A stretch of DNA of 64,000 nt, taken from Anisakis pegreffii. Lineage: Eukaryota; Nematoda; Chromadorea; Rhabditida; Anisakidae. Positions within the stretch are counted from its first letter, which is position 1. Each line of letters begins with the position of its first letter. The position numbers and the translations under genes are program-made. The stretch lies in the NCBI GenBank assembly GCA_035041965.1, contig JAPYMA010002982.1, positions 35,028 through 99,027 on the forward strand. The letters are read 5' to 3'. This document shows, piece after piece, positions 49,899-63,051 of the stretch. Below the pieces are notes generated by a model that did not search any database, had not been told where the DNA came from, and saw only the letters and a program-made list of their open reading frames with translations.

Positions 49899-51589
49899 CA
49901 CCTAATATCGAGTGAATTAAGATGACAATCATTTTTAATTAGGCGACTTGACTTGTTCAAGAGAAAATCACTCGCAGCTATATTTTCGGTCTCAGAATGA
50001 TGTTTCAAGCAATCACTGTGCACTATTCGATGAGATCATTGATGTTGTTGCGTATAACGAAAAACATATGGTCTGAATTCACTAACGGATTTTGCATGGA
50101 AATTGTTATTGTTTAACAACACTATTAAGAGACTTTCGGCGACGAGATAGTCTCCGGAGATCTTCTTTCTTCGTAGATAACTTTGTAATTATCTGCTCAT
50201 CAAGAGTATTGCACTTATTCCTGGATGGAAGAAATGATTTGAAAGCTTTTGAAAAGCAATCTTCAAATCAGTCTTATACTTTTGCTGAAGTACTTTCCGT
50301 CGCACCATCAACTAACAATACCACATAGAAACATTTTATTATTGAAGCAATCGAATCGAAATCACATTTCACTTCCTTTTGTGACCTTTCAGTGTTCACA
50401 TTAGTGTTTCGACTGGACTATTTTAGCACTGAAAAAGTTTCAATGTGAATTGTTCCGACTGAATTTGCGCTTATTTACATTGGATTTTCAAGCATAAAAT
50501 TCGCTTGACTTAAACTACTCATTGAATGATGTAAATGGTATCATGCTGTACCCGTGTTTAGCTTCTGCCTTTGTCGAAAAATTTAATCGCACGTAATCTC
50601 AATGCGATTCTTTTGAACTCAGTTTTTTCTTAAACTCACCGAATTTCGTGAAAATTGGTCGATTCCGTTCGACTTTACAATGTAATTCAACTTTTTCTTG
50701 GTTAGAAATTTACAATTACTGTCTATACGCAGTCCGTTTCTGCTCAGGGAAATTTTCAGAGGAAGTTGACTGCTGAGGGAAACATTTACGGGAAGAATCC
50801 TTCATTTGATCTCTTTATAAAGGCATACTTGGTAACTGGAACTGAAAGTTCTAAGCGTTCGGAGCAGTGAAAGTCATAAAACATGCCATTCAACGTTACA
50901 CAACATTTAATTCTTGTTCGAGTGGTCTATGATGAGCTATCGAAATTGAGAACTTGAATCAAAATAGTAAGTGAGTGCTGTTGATACAATATTACCTGCG
51001 CAATTCGAGGTATTACGATGATGTCCAACGTTTCGGTGCCATGTCATTTCCAGCAACATCTCTTTGAAATACTAAAGGCCATGATGAACATTCAACGGAT
51101 GGATCAAGGATCGGAGATAATGGAGAATAAGATAGGGATTACACTTGAACTAGCAGTAGTTGGAGGGATAAACAATAACGTAATGCCAATAATCACCAAG
51201 ACATATTAATTCTAAGCTTGCAGCAGTTATGAAGCAACATGGGCATTTGAGTTTGAAAGCAGTTGCATGCGATTGTTTATGATGAGAAATTCTTTCGGAT
51301 AAAGCCATGGGAAGTTAATGCGAATAACATTCATCAAATAACACAATAACATTTCCTAACATTGTATACAAATTGCGACATGGAGGAACGAACACTGATC
51401 AGATCATGTGAGAGTGTGTAGTGGATGGTTGTTGAGTTTAGTTCATCGTGAAATGAAGAACGTGACAATTAGATTAGAAACTGATTTCGACTGAATTCGA
51501 TTACAAACTCGGAAGCACAATAGAGGAGTTGATGAGCGGCGCTGAGCAAATTCTCTTCTGATTACTTCCACTCAATTCGTCATATTTTC

Positions 51590-53090
51590 TATCCCGGGAT
51601 TATTCAGCTCTTATTTGCGAATATTCACACATGAAAGTTTACTTGGTCTGATCATATCATAAATGATGCACAGAATTCACTCGATCCTGAGTCGTCAACA
51701 AAACCCTAAACCCTTCCTTCCATTGCCAACTCAAATGAACATTTGTTATTCCGAAACGCAGTTCATTTTGAGTATTTCATCGCAGAGTGAATGAATTAGT
51801 GTTCGCGAAATCGTGACCATTTTTCGATCCTAGTTCCGAATTTAATTTAAGAGTCGTTTTTAAATCCCAGAATTCGGAAACTGAAAAACGATCGTAAACG
51901 GAAAATGAAGCAACAGTGACGATGTTTTAAATTTTCGTTCAGAGCTTTGCGAAAATGGAAGGCCGAGGTGGTGCTATTATGCAACGTTTTATCCGTTTAT
52001 TGCCGCCGCTGGGGTGGTGTTCAACAAATACGAATGAACTGATAACGATTCATTATTAGTGCATAATTCAAGATGAATGCATCACTCAAATTAAATGAAA
52101 AGCATTAAATCCCGGGATTATTCAGAACTTGAATCGTGAGATCGGGGACACAGTTCAAAAGTCGTGATTAGCACGTGCAAAATATCAGGATTATTTTTCA
52201 ATTGCGCGATAATCTCGGAATTCAGCAACTTATAAAATATAGAAGCATCAATTTCTTACAACGTCCTTTCTGAACCATTAGCGTCCATAATTAATTGGAA
52301 AACAGTTTGCTCAACAAATCATACAGGTGAAAGCATTTCAAAACCTGCAAACAAAGCAGACAAATGCAATCCAGGTATAACATCAATAGCTAACTTTTCT
52401 GTCACAATATCTCAACTTTTCCCGTGAATAACTTCAACGGATTAATGTTCAGTTGCTTTTGAGGAAATTGGTAATCGGTGGGCCTCTTCTGGCCTCTGGA
52501 GTAGTTACTTCCTTGCAGAATATTATACTGTACTTCAACTATAAACGAACATGCAGTCCTTTCCTAGACGATTCTTTTGCTTGTCTGATGTCGTCGCATA
52601 GTTTTGCTGTGTTTTTCTCAAAGAAAATATTCCCATCAGCGAGAGTGGTTACCGCTTTCGTCATATTTCTTAGTGCATGGGAGTGAATTTGCATTATTTG
52701 AAGAAGGCATCTTCCATGAATAAGTGCGAAATTAATGGGTCGTAATGAACGAGAGACGAGGCGAGGCATCCGTGATGACGAAATAAGAGATGTGAACGAA
52801 GAGTGATGATATCATGAAATGCTTGATCGTTGTTTTTTGTGAAGAACGATAATCGAGGCGACGCCATTATACGATGAATAATGCATTCATTATCGCTTGC
52901 ATGGCAAGCGACAAATATTATTGCATACAAATGAGCTGCGAATGATCAATGCTTAATGACTCGAGATGAGTATATTACTAAAATTGTGCAAAATGCCCTC
53001 TTTTATCGGATCCCAAAATCCCGAAAAATTTCAGAACCTTTAGAACTCGCGATCGAGAGTTGAAAACGCAAAGCAAACGACACGCTTCAC
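51590..53090. mobile_element. Decayed copies of the CCGGGAT-type MITE
   Basis: Strings such as atcccgggattattcag (51592 and 52107) and the order right-end block, spacer, gatcggg, then gtgcaaaa (about 52103-52175) follow the right terminus of the 16011-17226 element. A left-type end (gcgcgataatctcgg...) follows at about 52165-52225, and a further right-type end lies near 52990-53085. At least two overlapping or adjacent degraded copies are likely. Boundaries are approximate and no target-site duplication was identified. Confidence 0.45.
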
Positions 53091-54834
53091 AAGACGGAAC
53101 CATTTTGAAGTGTCAGGCCTTGGAAAGTGCTTATTCTGAACCTCGATGAAACGCAACGATGTCTGATGAAGTCTCAAAGATACAATTCTTTTGAAAAATT
53201 GTTCTGCTTCATTTTTCGATGCATTTTCGAGCAAAAGTGAATTGAACACAGTTCTTTATGTGAATGTCTTAGTGACAAAAAAAATGTCATTCGAAATAAA
53301 ACCACAAATTTCATGACATGAAATATGGATGCATTGACATACGCTATAGCATGCTACCACTGCCATAAAAGCAGATTCTGAGAACATTTAGCTATTAAAA
53401 GTCGACGAGCGATAAATATTCTCACGGCTGAGAGAATCAGCTGAAACCGAATATGGCCAGTCACGTCAACTACAATCACTTTTGTGAGAGAGGTTTAGCT
53501 GAACTTAAAAGTATGACCACATCCATCTCAACTCATGCACGATCAGTTATTTTTCCTCTTTAATGTGCAATCCTTCTGTCATTTCTTCAAATATAACACG
53601 GCTGTTCAACGCCAACATATTCACGGATGAACGAGCGAGCATATCGAACAATATCGCCAATTGTATAGAGCATTTACTTACAAGGAAACAACATGAACTG
53701 CTCGGCTGCTGTTAACAAAGATTCTTGTCTTTGACACGGACGATGAGAAATAGTACCTCAGCTGAATATCTCAAACATTCGAAGAAAATTTTAAAAAAAG
53801 AAGATAGGAGAGCGAAGTTTCGCTTTTTCCGATTGTGCAAGACGGAATAATGAGACGCAAGTAGCACGGACATCGAAAGGAACTTCTGCTCTTGGAACTT
53901 CTTTTAGAAGATAGAATTTTTAAAAAATCGTTTCCCTGATGAATGCAGTGCAGAAAAGACCATTTTCTTAATTCGTTATTCTTGGGAGGTAACATTTTCT
54001 AGAAGCAATTCAGACGTTCGTGAACTTCAGTCATCCATCAGCAAACGTAACTGAGCAGATGTTTTGATGAGCTGAACGCAGAAATTGATCGAATTTGGAA
54101 AGCGACCAAAGTCAATTATGAATTGTGCGCAAGATGGAACGAGGGATTTTCAAGAGAGTTACCAGAATCTATGGACTGACACGTTCGATGCCTATCTGAC
54201 AGTAGATGGAGACGCTAATGCTGATGCGATTGATTTGCAATAGCAGGAAGTTCATTGTTCTCAAATAGGTGTGGATTTCAGCTGCCCAATTTAGTTTACT
54301 GCATGAATAAGTTCTCCGATCAGATTCAATCAGTCGTCCATTCCACGATGCTCGATTAAACGTTTTGAAGTAATAAGGCAACGTGAAACAACTTCTCATT
54401 CTCGATTTAGTAATTCACGCTCTCATATCTCCAGTTCTATTAGCTATCCACTTCTGTCACTCAACTTCACGTAATAATGAACGATGCAAAAAAATTTCAC
54501 TAATCCTTATTAGCAAAACATCCGAAGAAATTTCGCAAAATTAACTACAGCTGCAAATATTCCTTGTTAAAATTAGTGTAATGAAATGAACACGTACACA
54601 TAAGTAGTTGTCTGCACTGAGAGCGAAATATGTTTGTGGTTGACACATTGTTGAGCCGACGACCGTCTCATTGGAACGCATGTGCAACATTCTCATCAAG
54701 CAGAATTTTTTCAGCGCAAGCCTTCAGGCAATGTCCTTGGGGAAACCTCGCATTCCGCTTAATAGAGCATCCATAGTTGGTTGGTCGGTTGTCATTCGTG
54801 TAGATAGATACAAACGAAGAAGATCTTTCAATTG

Positions 54835-54848
54835 CACACACACACACA
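54835..54848. repeat. CA microsatellite
   Basis: About seven CA units. Confidence 0.8.
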
Positions 54849-56666
54849 TGCATACATGCACTTTCTCGAAATCTATCAATTGCTTACGTCAAAAAAAGGC
54901 AACGAAAAAAACGCATCATTCCAAGCAAAGACGAGCAATTTTCCTCAACTTGCACGAAACTCACGAATTTGTGTCATCTTCAAAAGGGACTCATTCCTCG
55001 CAAATGATTATCCTCACTTCGCAAATGAGCTTCCAACTAGAACTATTTTACGACTGAAATGGTTCCAGAGAATTTTGCCCGAGTTCATTACGAGATAAGA
55101 ATGATTGATGCAGAGAAATGTGACGTACCTGCACATAAAATCACTGATAATGTGATAGTAAAGTGAAATTCATTATTAATTCATTTCATAGTTCGAAGAT
55201 CGATGACTGCATTCGCCAGAATGGTTTCCAGAAGGTTTCTAAAGTCAAACTGAGGCCAATGCATTCCAGAAGCAAACTGACAGAATCCCTCTAAAGGATA
55301 CTGAGTCTCTGATGTCTCTATTGCGGCCAAACCATACCTGTTGTTCCAAGGAATAGAACAAAACAGTTTCAAAAATGGACGTGAAGAATAGAACGAAACA
55401 GAATAGGATAACTGGCCAAAAATGTGGATCAGAAACATTATCGAATGAGATTGACTGAAAATTTTCGAGCATGTAGCAAATTAAAAAGAACCCACTTTAC
55501 GTTTGCAATTCATATTCAATCATTTGAAATTTCGTTCACGTGACTAATTGTTTCAGTGCATTTTGATTGCTTCAAATTGGTCTATAATATTAATTGTTCT
55601 GCTTCACTGAATAAATTTTCCATTATAAGTCCAATTTTTCGGCATTTTATCAACAACAATTAACTATCCTCCTTCCAATCAATCAACAATGGTATCATCC
55701 TGTTCGACGCATAGAATGGACAGGCAAATTACCTTAAAAAAGTTATTTGGGTCTGAATTTGATGACATTTTTCTTACGTTTCGAACATGGAACTGGATTT
55801 GCTTTCGTTAATTCATCAACTGTACAACTTCAGCATTTCAATAGATCTCGAGATGTGATTGGTGCATCCATAGGGATTTCAAAAAAGCATACACTCAGAA
55901 AACGGCAACTGAGTGAATGAAACTACATTTTCACTCACGAAAAATTATCAAACTTTCGAATGATTGGAACCTTTAATTCACTAAAAAAAGATGCGCAATA
56001 ATCGATTGACGTGAGAAGCTCTTATCGCATCATGACGTATGGAAATGGAATGTTTGTCTTCGTTTCGCACAAATTTAATTCGATTTCAGTCCTGAATTTG
56101 GCTCATTCTCACTCAATCTGATGTAAGGATATATTTCCCAACCTCTTATAAGTCATTCAAATGATCTGATGATTGAGTTTTTGCCAGTTATCAGTTCAGT
56201 TCACCTGATGAAAGTGACCAATCTCTTGACGGATTTTCGTTCAACGGAAGAGGTTTCACACCGTTGCAATCAAGAGAGTTTTCCGTTGAAAATGCCGATA
56301 CATGAGATAGAATAATATTTGTTGAAAATAACAAACTATTTGGATGATATACGCATAATGCGATTATTGAATAAACATGAGCACGTCATGAAGATTACAT
56401 GAAATGATGGTAGTTTTGATTGAGTATTAAATGATTCGATCGGTAATCGACCAACTCAAGTGGAGCAAACAATTTTAGGAACCGGCTTCAGGACAATTAC
56501 GCATTCTCATTTTGTTTGGCTAACGGAATGAACACCGATTCATGTTCCAAACAAAAAGAGCGATTTTCGTTTCTTTCTCAGTAATAAGGTTTCGCAAACA
56601 TATGAATCATTGATTACATACAAGTTGGCTGAAAAATACTGGTAGGTGTCGAGTCAAAAAATATTT

Positions 56667-59600
56667 ATGCGATTCATGAACACGGATATTTCATGTATTG
56701 TGAAAGAATCGGTGCAGACTGTTGAACTGTTAGCATCAGATTTGTCGGAGCACATCAAAACTAAGCGGTACTCGGCTTCGGTTTCAATTCATCACATCAC
56801 AACAGTTTTACTATCGGTTATTTTTTATACTATCGCTTATGTTAGATAAATCCAAATTCATACCTTGAATCGCCAATATGAATTCTGAAAGACTTCATCA
56901 CACCACATAAGGTGATGTTGACAATGGTCGCGTACAATGGGCGATGATCACCAAGACCATATGAATTCAACGTTTCTGTGCCTCTTCTCACATTCACATC
57001 AGCTCAAAAAGTTCTGTCGAACCACTGGATCCGTTTATGAAATCAGCAGTAAATGCAGTTCATTAGCCACAGACATTGTGTGGTTTATACATATGCAAAC
57101 AACATTTTTTGTACCCGAGGAAACGGTGCTTAATATCAGCTGAAAGGTATAGAAGCAAATCTAATCAATGGAAACATAGAGAATTCTACTGCTGTCCGTG
57201 TATTTCTGCTGTTATTGAACCAAAAAAGTCGTCGCATGGTTCATTTGGATGTATTTTGGACAGAAAAAAAAATGCAGGAACAAAAAATGTTTTATGTGAC
57301 TGATTCATCCGATAAATGAAGGCACGGAGCAATTGGATTACGTTATTCCCCCAGAAATTCATTCGTTGAGCGTCCGTTACTCATTATCTTATTGCGAACT
57401 TAATTCAATAAAACGAATAAAACCGTCTTTCTGATGAGTTTGAGTGCGTTCTGCGATGACAAATCAACGCGCTCAACAAAACTGTGTGTCTAAATTAAAC
57501 TAACTAGTATTGCTCAGTTTCAGGCGGAGACACTGAATTACTTTTCCAGACGTCAATTTGTTGACCATCAAAGCTCAAATACTACCAAAAGTATTATTAA
57601 AGTTTATACAGCTAACGGAGAGAACCATCGAAAACAAAAAGGTGATAGCTGCCCGAGCATTCAGCAGTGGAACAATCTCGGGAACCAATGAAATGAAAAT
57701 TGTTTTTTTGCGCCTGATCTGTTTAGAGTTAGTGCCAAGCAATTTGGGACCCTTTCATCAGTCGAATGTAATTGCACAGCTTCATGGGTTTGCTTTCTAC
57801 TTCTGTGGAAACTCAACAAGATATGTTAACATTCTCTAACGACAATTTCTGGTTCGTTCTGAGTAATCGATTTAATTTTTAGTTGGTGTACAGTTTGAAG
57901 CCGAAAAAAAGGCATCATTCAAATGAATAATTATTTGGGTCAACGAAGTGTAAAATTTCCTCCATTTTGCTTTTTTTGCTGCACATTATGCGATTCTCTC
58001 GTGTTCATTACTGTGGTAAAGTGTTTGGCATTTCTCAGTGAAACCAGTTTTGTATCGTTTTTAACAGCAGATCGCATACCAGATCATCATGATGGCAGCG
58101 AAAAATTTAGTGATCAAAACATTGGTGCTGATATCCGTGAGGAGAGCGATGGAGTAATACATTGAATTACGATAGCAAGTTCAGCGTGATATTAATATGT
58201 TGTTGAAGGAAATGATCATGGAATTTTCTTTCCCCGTTCACAACTTCAGTCCAAAATTACACTAGCAGAATCCACTTTCGGAGTAAAGAATAACACTTTG
58301 GTTCATGTTGATAGGCAATATTTGGTAGGAATTACGGATGAGAGTTACAAAAAAATATGAGTTGTTGCTTTCCATGGTTGGTTGCTTTCTGGTATTTCGT
58401 TATTAGAACATTTGTTTTAGGGTATGTGAAAGATTCTTTTGTTGGATGCAATAATATCGGTGCTTCGAATGATAGCAAATATGACTGATTTGATTTTCAT
58501 CGGTGATAATTCAGAAAATTTTGACTTTAATTCAGCGAACGCCAAAGCAACATTATGGTCGTAAACGTGTTAGCATCGGCATAATCAAACTGCCCGAGTG
58601 CTTCATTAACGAAACAACGGCTTAATGTGGAATATTCATTGATATTACAAATCATATGTTCGATTATACTTATGCAATTGCTGATAAATATTTGCAGTCA
58701 TCGGGGTAAGTATGTGTTCTTGTACAATGTCATTTTGCATCATTTTATGATGTGCACATTATGCCGTGAAACTTAAAATTGAAAGCTCTTCGTTTTGTGC
58801 ACTCAATTAGTGCCGATTCAATCCTTTCATTTCATTAACCGTTCAAATTGCTTAACGAATACAATTTCACCTATTTTTGAGATGCAAACGTTCTTTGATA
58901 ATATACTGTGTGATTTGCAGAAATGCAGGCGTATCTCGCCGATGTTAGCAAGAATACCGTGGAGAACGGATTTCTTTGAACAGTGATTCTTGAGAAAAGT
59001 TTCCTCTGAAAGAAGCATCAGAAAATCTTAACATTTTGTAAATGTTTCACAAGTTTGGTATCAATCGATCCGCAATGAGGCATTGAACGCAGTGAAATGC
59101 ACTTCAGCCCAACAGCTACAGCCATTGTTGTGTTTCGACCACAAAATGTAGCGCCACTCGAGTTTGACTGTTCTTTTGCATGACACCTCTGACCTCATGT
59201 CTCTCATGGATCCATAATTTTGCACCTTTTCTGGTCGACTCGTCAAACCAAACTGACTTGTAGCAGTCTTAACGAAACAGGAGCAAAAAATCATCTTGCT
59301 AAGAACTTCACAAAAATCCTGACCATCATACCCCACACGATCTCAAAATCCGCATCTTCGAGATATTGATGGTGTTTCTACATGCTGCTGGGTGGAACGA
59401 CGTGAGGTTTCAAATGCTCTTAATAGAGAAGAGGATGTCGTGACAGTCAGCTCAAGTACTTTATCATTCCAGTTGCCATCGCTCTTGTGTGATTACGTTC
59501 ATGAATTTCGTCACTCAGTTCTCACTTGATAGAAAGAAAGAGGAGCATGTATATTCAGAAGCGCTAACTAAATACCGGTGAAGAAACCAATACGAGGCTT

Positions 59601-60896
59601 GACTCATGGCCGCCTGATAAGAAATGAAAATGGTTTTTTCCGACGTAACGTCTTCTTCACAGAAGAAAAAATGAGTATAAGTCAAAGCCTTTAATGCAGC
59701 CTTTCCCGTACATATCACTAATTTTCGAACAATTATACTCATTCAAGCTTATTGATCACATCGCAAAACTTGCATACAAACATGTATTAGACGTCATGTT
59801 CTGAATGCTCTATTCGTTATATTGCTTTTTTATTCGTACTCTGCGCTCAATGACATCTGAAGGCTTGTCTTTCATAAACTCTGTCTCCTTTCGAGAGAAC
59901 CTATCATCCTATTCGAGACTTGCCATTTGTTTTTTGTCTTATCGTCACGTTTTCCGAAAGAATCTAATTTATTCCTCCACATTTGCTACACTATGCGTAA
60001 GATATGTGTGACGATCTTCCCATGAAATGTTCCTCAACATATGATTACTCATTTCAGTTGCACTTTTCTGAATCGCCAACGGTGTTTTGCATTAACACAT
60101 TTTCTAAATGGCCTCTCACATCGATATTTTGCTAAGCCTCTGAATTGCAAGTTCTTAGTCCCTAACTGCGATGCAAGCAATCGTGTTAAGACTGGAACCT
60201 ATACTACACCTGAGTTGCCGTCACGACAATCCCAAACCGACACTCATCGATTCCCTCAAGCTGTTTCGGTGTGATGTGTTAACACGTGGAAAAACGTTTA
60301 TGCAGCTATCGCGCCACGCATCATTCATATTTTCAAATTTATCCTAATCCCAGCAAAGTTGTGAGCTCATGTCCAGGCAAGAGATTCGAACTTGCCAAGC
60401 AACATATTGACGTTTGTACATCAATCGATTGAGCAGAATATCTACTTTCTTGAAATGAAAACATAGCTATTTTTCTGCTGCTATAGGGGTTGCCACATTC
60501 AAGCCTACCGTACACTCAGCTTTGTCCAGTAACATACCAACTTCTTCACACCATTCGATCGAGCAGAATCTCTGAATTCAAAAAAATTTTATATTTTGCC
60601 GGGCGATTCTGCTTGTTAGATGAGGAGAGGTAGCTATGTTATTAAAGCTGTCTCAACTTGCGGAGTGGTGCTCATTCAAATGCATTGTATCACTATAGAT
60701 CAAGGTTTTGAATTTTAGAATATCTCCAGTCTCCTTCAATGATGACCCTCAGTTAAACTCGTTTATCAGCACAAGCAGCTGCGAGTATTATCCGGATGAG
60801 GAGTGTTACCATTCCATTTTGCTTGAAGTGATAAAAAATGCTGAACACACAAACAAACCATTGTATTCATCAATAAACACTCTTACAACAGTGTGA
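56667..60896 (+). pseudogene. Unidentified multi-exon gene or pseudogene (one in-frame stop)
   Basis: Seven exon candidates join with consistent phases: 56667-56767, 57003-57048, 57524-57666, 58039-58153, 58250-58324, 58536-58705 and 60719-60896, the last ending in TGA. Acceptors are good (cacatcag, gtttcag, tttctcag, acttcag, aattcag, attttag) and 58705 has a strong GTAAGT donor. Pieces include TVELLASDLSEHIKTK, ETLNYFSRRQFVDH, AESTFGVKNNTLVHV and, at the end, ILLEVIKNAEHTNK, with a PDZ-ligand-like C-terminus (TTV). The 58536 exon carries TAA at 58623-58625 in the frame needed, with no acceptor after it that could avoid the stop. So this is a pseudogene, a wrongly built model or a sequence error. 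The product, about 275 residues, matches no family I know. Confidence 0.33.
58706..60718 (+). other. Candidate intron with further open frames
   Basis: Contains 59805-60000 (open frame ending at TGC|GTAAGA) and 60058-60274 (after catttcag; includes FAKPLNCKFLVPNCDAS). Their phases do not match each other or the flanking exon candidates. They could be alternative exons or chance. Confidence 0.25.
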
Positions 60897-61058
60897 AGGA
60901 AAAAAACAACCAAATGTACCGCTGAAGCGCAAAATTCCGTGAAAATATTATGTGATCCCGATCAGAAGATATCAAGCAACGTTGTTGAGTAAACATAACG
61001 CACAATATTACTGAATAATAAAAGGGGCGGAAGAATGCTGAACACATAAACTAAACAT

Positions 61059-62700
61059 TTATTTAATTGATCTCCTGAACAACAGCATTGTATATGCGCG
61101 GTCATCGCCATATTCATTCTTTGCCATGCATTGATAATCGCCTCTGTCAGCAGGATACTCTAGGTTGTTGATGACAAGATCTCCGTTCGATCTGACCTGA
61201 AAGGGAAAGAAAGGAAAATCTTAGGCCAAGCTTTCAATTAACAGCCACCATAATGGAACAGGATTTTCCGTATGAGTGAGGGCGACGTATGGTGCAGTGA
61301 TATCGATCGAAATTGCCAAAAAAAACCTGATATCTCGTGTTGTTCACAGGCGATCCATCGCGCGACCACGTAATGTTGGTGGTTGCTGCACTGTGTACAC
61401 GGCAAGGCAAAACCGCTTGCGATCCCACATATTGCCATTGCCTTGTGGAATACATTGAAATCACAGGTGCTTGTTGATCGGTGTTCATCCCACACGGAGG
61501 CAAATTGCTATCTGCAATTCGCGGCGTTGTTCCTATGCACATTAAAGCTATATCCAAAAATGGTCATCAACTCCGTTTGTGCAAACAACTAATGGATAGA
61601 GGCGTATTAAGAACGATCAGAAACCATTTAGTAGTGCTCTGTATTGACAACGCCAATAGGTTTTCCAATTAGATGGATGACCCTTGCACGTTGTCATGAG
61701 CATATAGATGTGGGTTCTCAATCAGAAACGCATAGCCCACCTCGAATGAACACCATTGTACTTTCAACTTCTGAATTGCCGTTTGTTGCTCTGCAGGTGT
61801 AAATACCGTCATCTGCTGATGTTGGGCAAACAATGCGCAGTTTAGCCATCGTTCCCGCTATACTGGTGTTGAAGGCCTGATTGGAATCGTATGTTGGCAT
61901 ATCCTGTTGAAGCAGCAGCTGACCGTTTTTATACCTGAACAGTTTCTTGATGATGCCTTTCGTTATTTTTTCTTCCATGCCATCACTTTTTCACGTGAAG
62001 CACGCAAGCAGTAAATCTTTCGACTGCATTCGTTCGATGTTCATGCGGAACGTCAAGTGAAAGTGTACTGATAAATGGATCTAAAGAAGAAGAAGAAGAC
62101 GAACCAGGAGACCACTGGATGTGGACGTCCCCATGCTAAACATGTCGCATCCAACAAATCAGATGTTTCGAAGGCAAATGCTGGTGCAACTATGTAGACA
62201 AATGGTGGAGCTGATGAAAAATGTACAGTTATTGTCAAAGTGCGTTGAAATGATCGTAAGGTATTATCAACCAATTTCGTTCACTTTCCATGACTACTCA
62301 AGCAAAATTCAGTCGTTGTTAGGAGGTCACTGGATCAAGAAGTTGGAATGTAGGAGGTTGTTTTCTGTTCGTGATATAAAGTGAACCGTTAATGTGGTCA
62401 AAAAGAAGATCCTACGAAGAGCGAACAACTTTCGGAGACCACCATCGCAAGCCAAAAAGAGTCTGATATCTCGGTGGTTAATAAAGGCTAAATCGCCGCA
62501 TCTGTCGATTGAAAGTCGGAATTGACTGAGATGGGATATGAGTAATTGTTGGACGGCGGTTATGAAGATCTAATGGTTTCAATGATGGAGTGATGAATAC
62601 CTGTGACGTTCGCTCCGTTCGAGATGACCGTGAGCACAGTTGCGAACGTGATGAAATTGAGAAAACGCTTGAAGGATAGGCTAGGCACAACACCGTACAT
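61059..62700 (-). CDS. Secreted two-immunoglobulin-domain protein, ZIG-2/3/4-like
   Basis: Five exons, 5' to 3': 62700-62601, 62210-62101, 61945-61741, 61511-61327 and 61196-61059; phases agree, about 245 residues, the size of C. elegans ZIG-2, -3 and -4. Residues 1-30 are a signal peptide (hydrophobic core FLNFITFATVLTVI). Ig domain 1 has C57 and C121 with the DDGIYTC motif; Ig domain 2 has C175 and C223 with W187 and RGDYQC. Two extra cysteines, C110 and C145, sit at the interdomain places seen in this family. No membrane segment or GPI signal follows, so it is probably secreted. Family members maintain axon and neuron position in C. elegans; the same role here is inferred. The second exon's donor (TTC|GTCTTC) is weak. 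AATAAA overlaps the stop. Its 3' end faces the candidate gene ending at 60896. Confidence 0.88.
62083..62099. repeat. GAA microsatellite at an intron edge
   Basis: Plus-strand GAA repeats, read as TTC repeats on the coding strand, form the first bases of the intron after ZIG-like exon 2. The weak GT donor lies at the start of this tract. Confidence 0.75.
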
Positions 62701-62969
62701 GATTCGTTTTGAAAAAGAGCGTCGTTCGTTCGTTCTTTTAGTGTCGGTCAAAAACTAACCACAAATGTCTGAATTGCCTGGCGTTGCCTTTTTATAGAGT
62801 TAACTCGAAACACTAGGTGCCGTTACCAGCTGATCAGAGTTTGGAAACGTTGCGAGAAAGGCGTGTCGCTGAAGGATTAAGTTACAGTATTGGGACCAAA
62901 ATGAAACAAACAATGCTATGTTAAATGGTAATAATATTTATCATTTTGCTGATCATTCGTCGGATCGAT

Positions 62970-63051
62970 CATCGACATCAACGTTGACAAGGAAGTTTAT
63001 CACATTTGATTGCGAATGTGATAAACTTCGTTATCAATGTTGATGACGATG
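62970..63051. ncRNA. 82-base foldback, possible small-RNA precursor
   Basis: Arm 62970-63006 (catcgacatcaacgttgac...) pairs with 63015-63051 over 37 positions with about five mismatches and an 8-base loop. The loop-proximal part (gaagtttatcacatt with its complement) is perfectly paired over 15 bases. It lies about 270 bases upstream of the ZIG-like start codon. It could be a microRNA-type hairpin or a decayed foldback transposon; sequence alone cannot decide. Confidence 0.4.

Larger units (their letters stand above)
49214..56666. other. Gene-poor stretch with microsatellites and decayed MITE ends
   Basis: No gene could be supported. It contains GAT, CA and TG microsatellites (listed), remains of the CCGGGAT-type element between 51.59 and 53.09 kb, and isolated open frames near 50092-50328 and 51018-51209 without convincing splice partners. 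The 128-codon plus frame at 54671-55057 runs through a CA repeat and is rejected. Confidence 0.45.

Noticed and set aside
54671..55057. 128-codon plus-strand ORF, among the longest uninterrupted frames in the window
   Set aside because: It runs through a CA microsatellite, overlaps another open frame, and has no motif or splice support.
59061..59336. Minus-strand ORF that looked vaguely transposase-like
   Set aside because: No DDE/D spacing, no inverted repeats around it, and all similarity was impressionistic.
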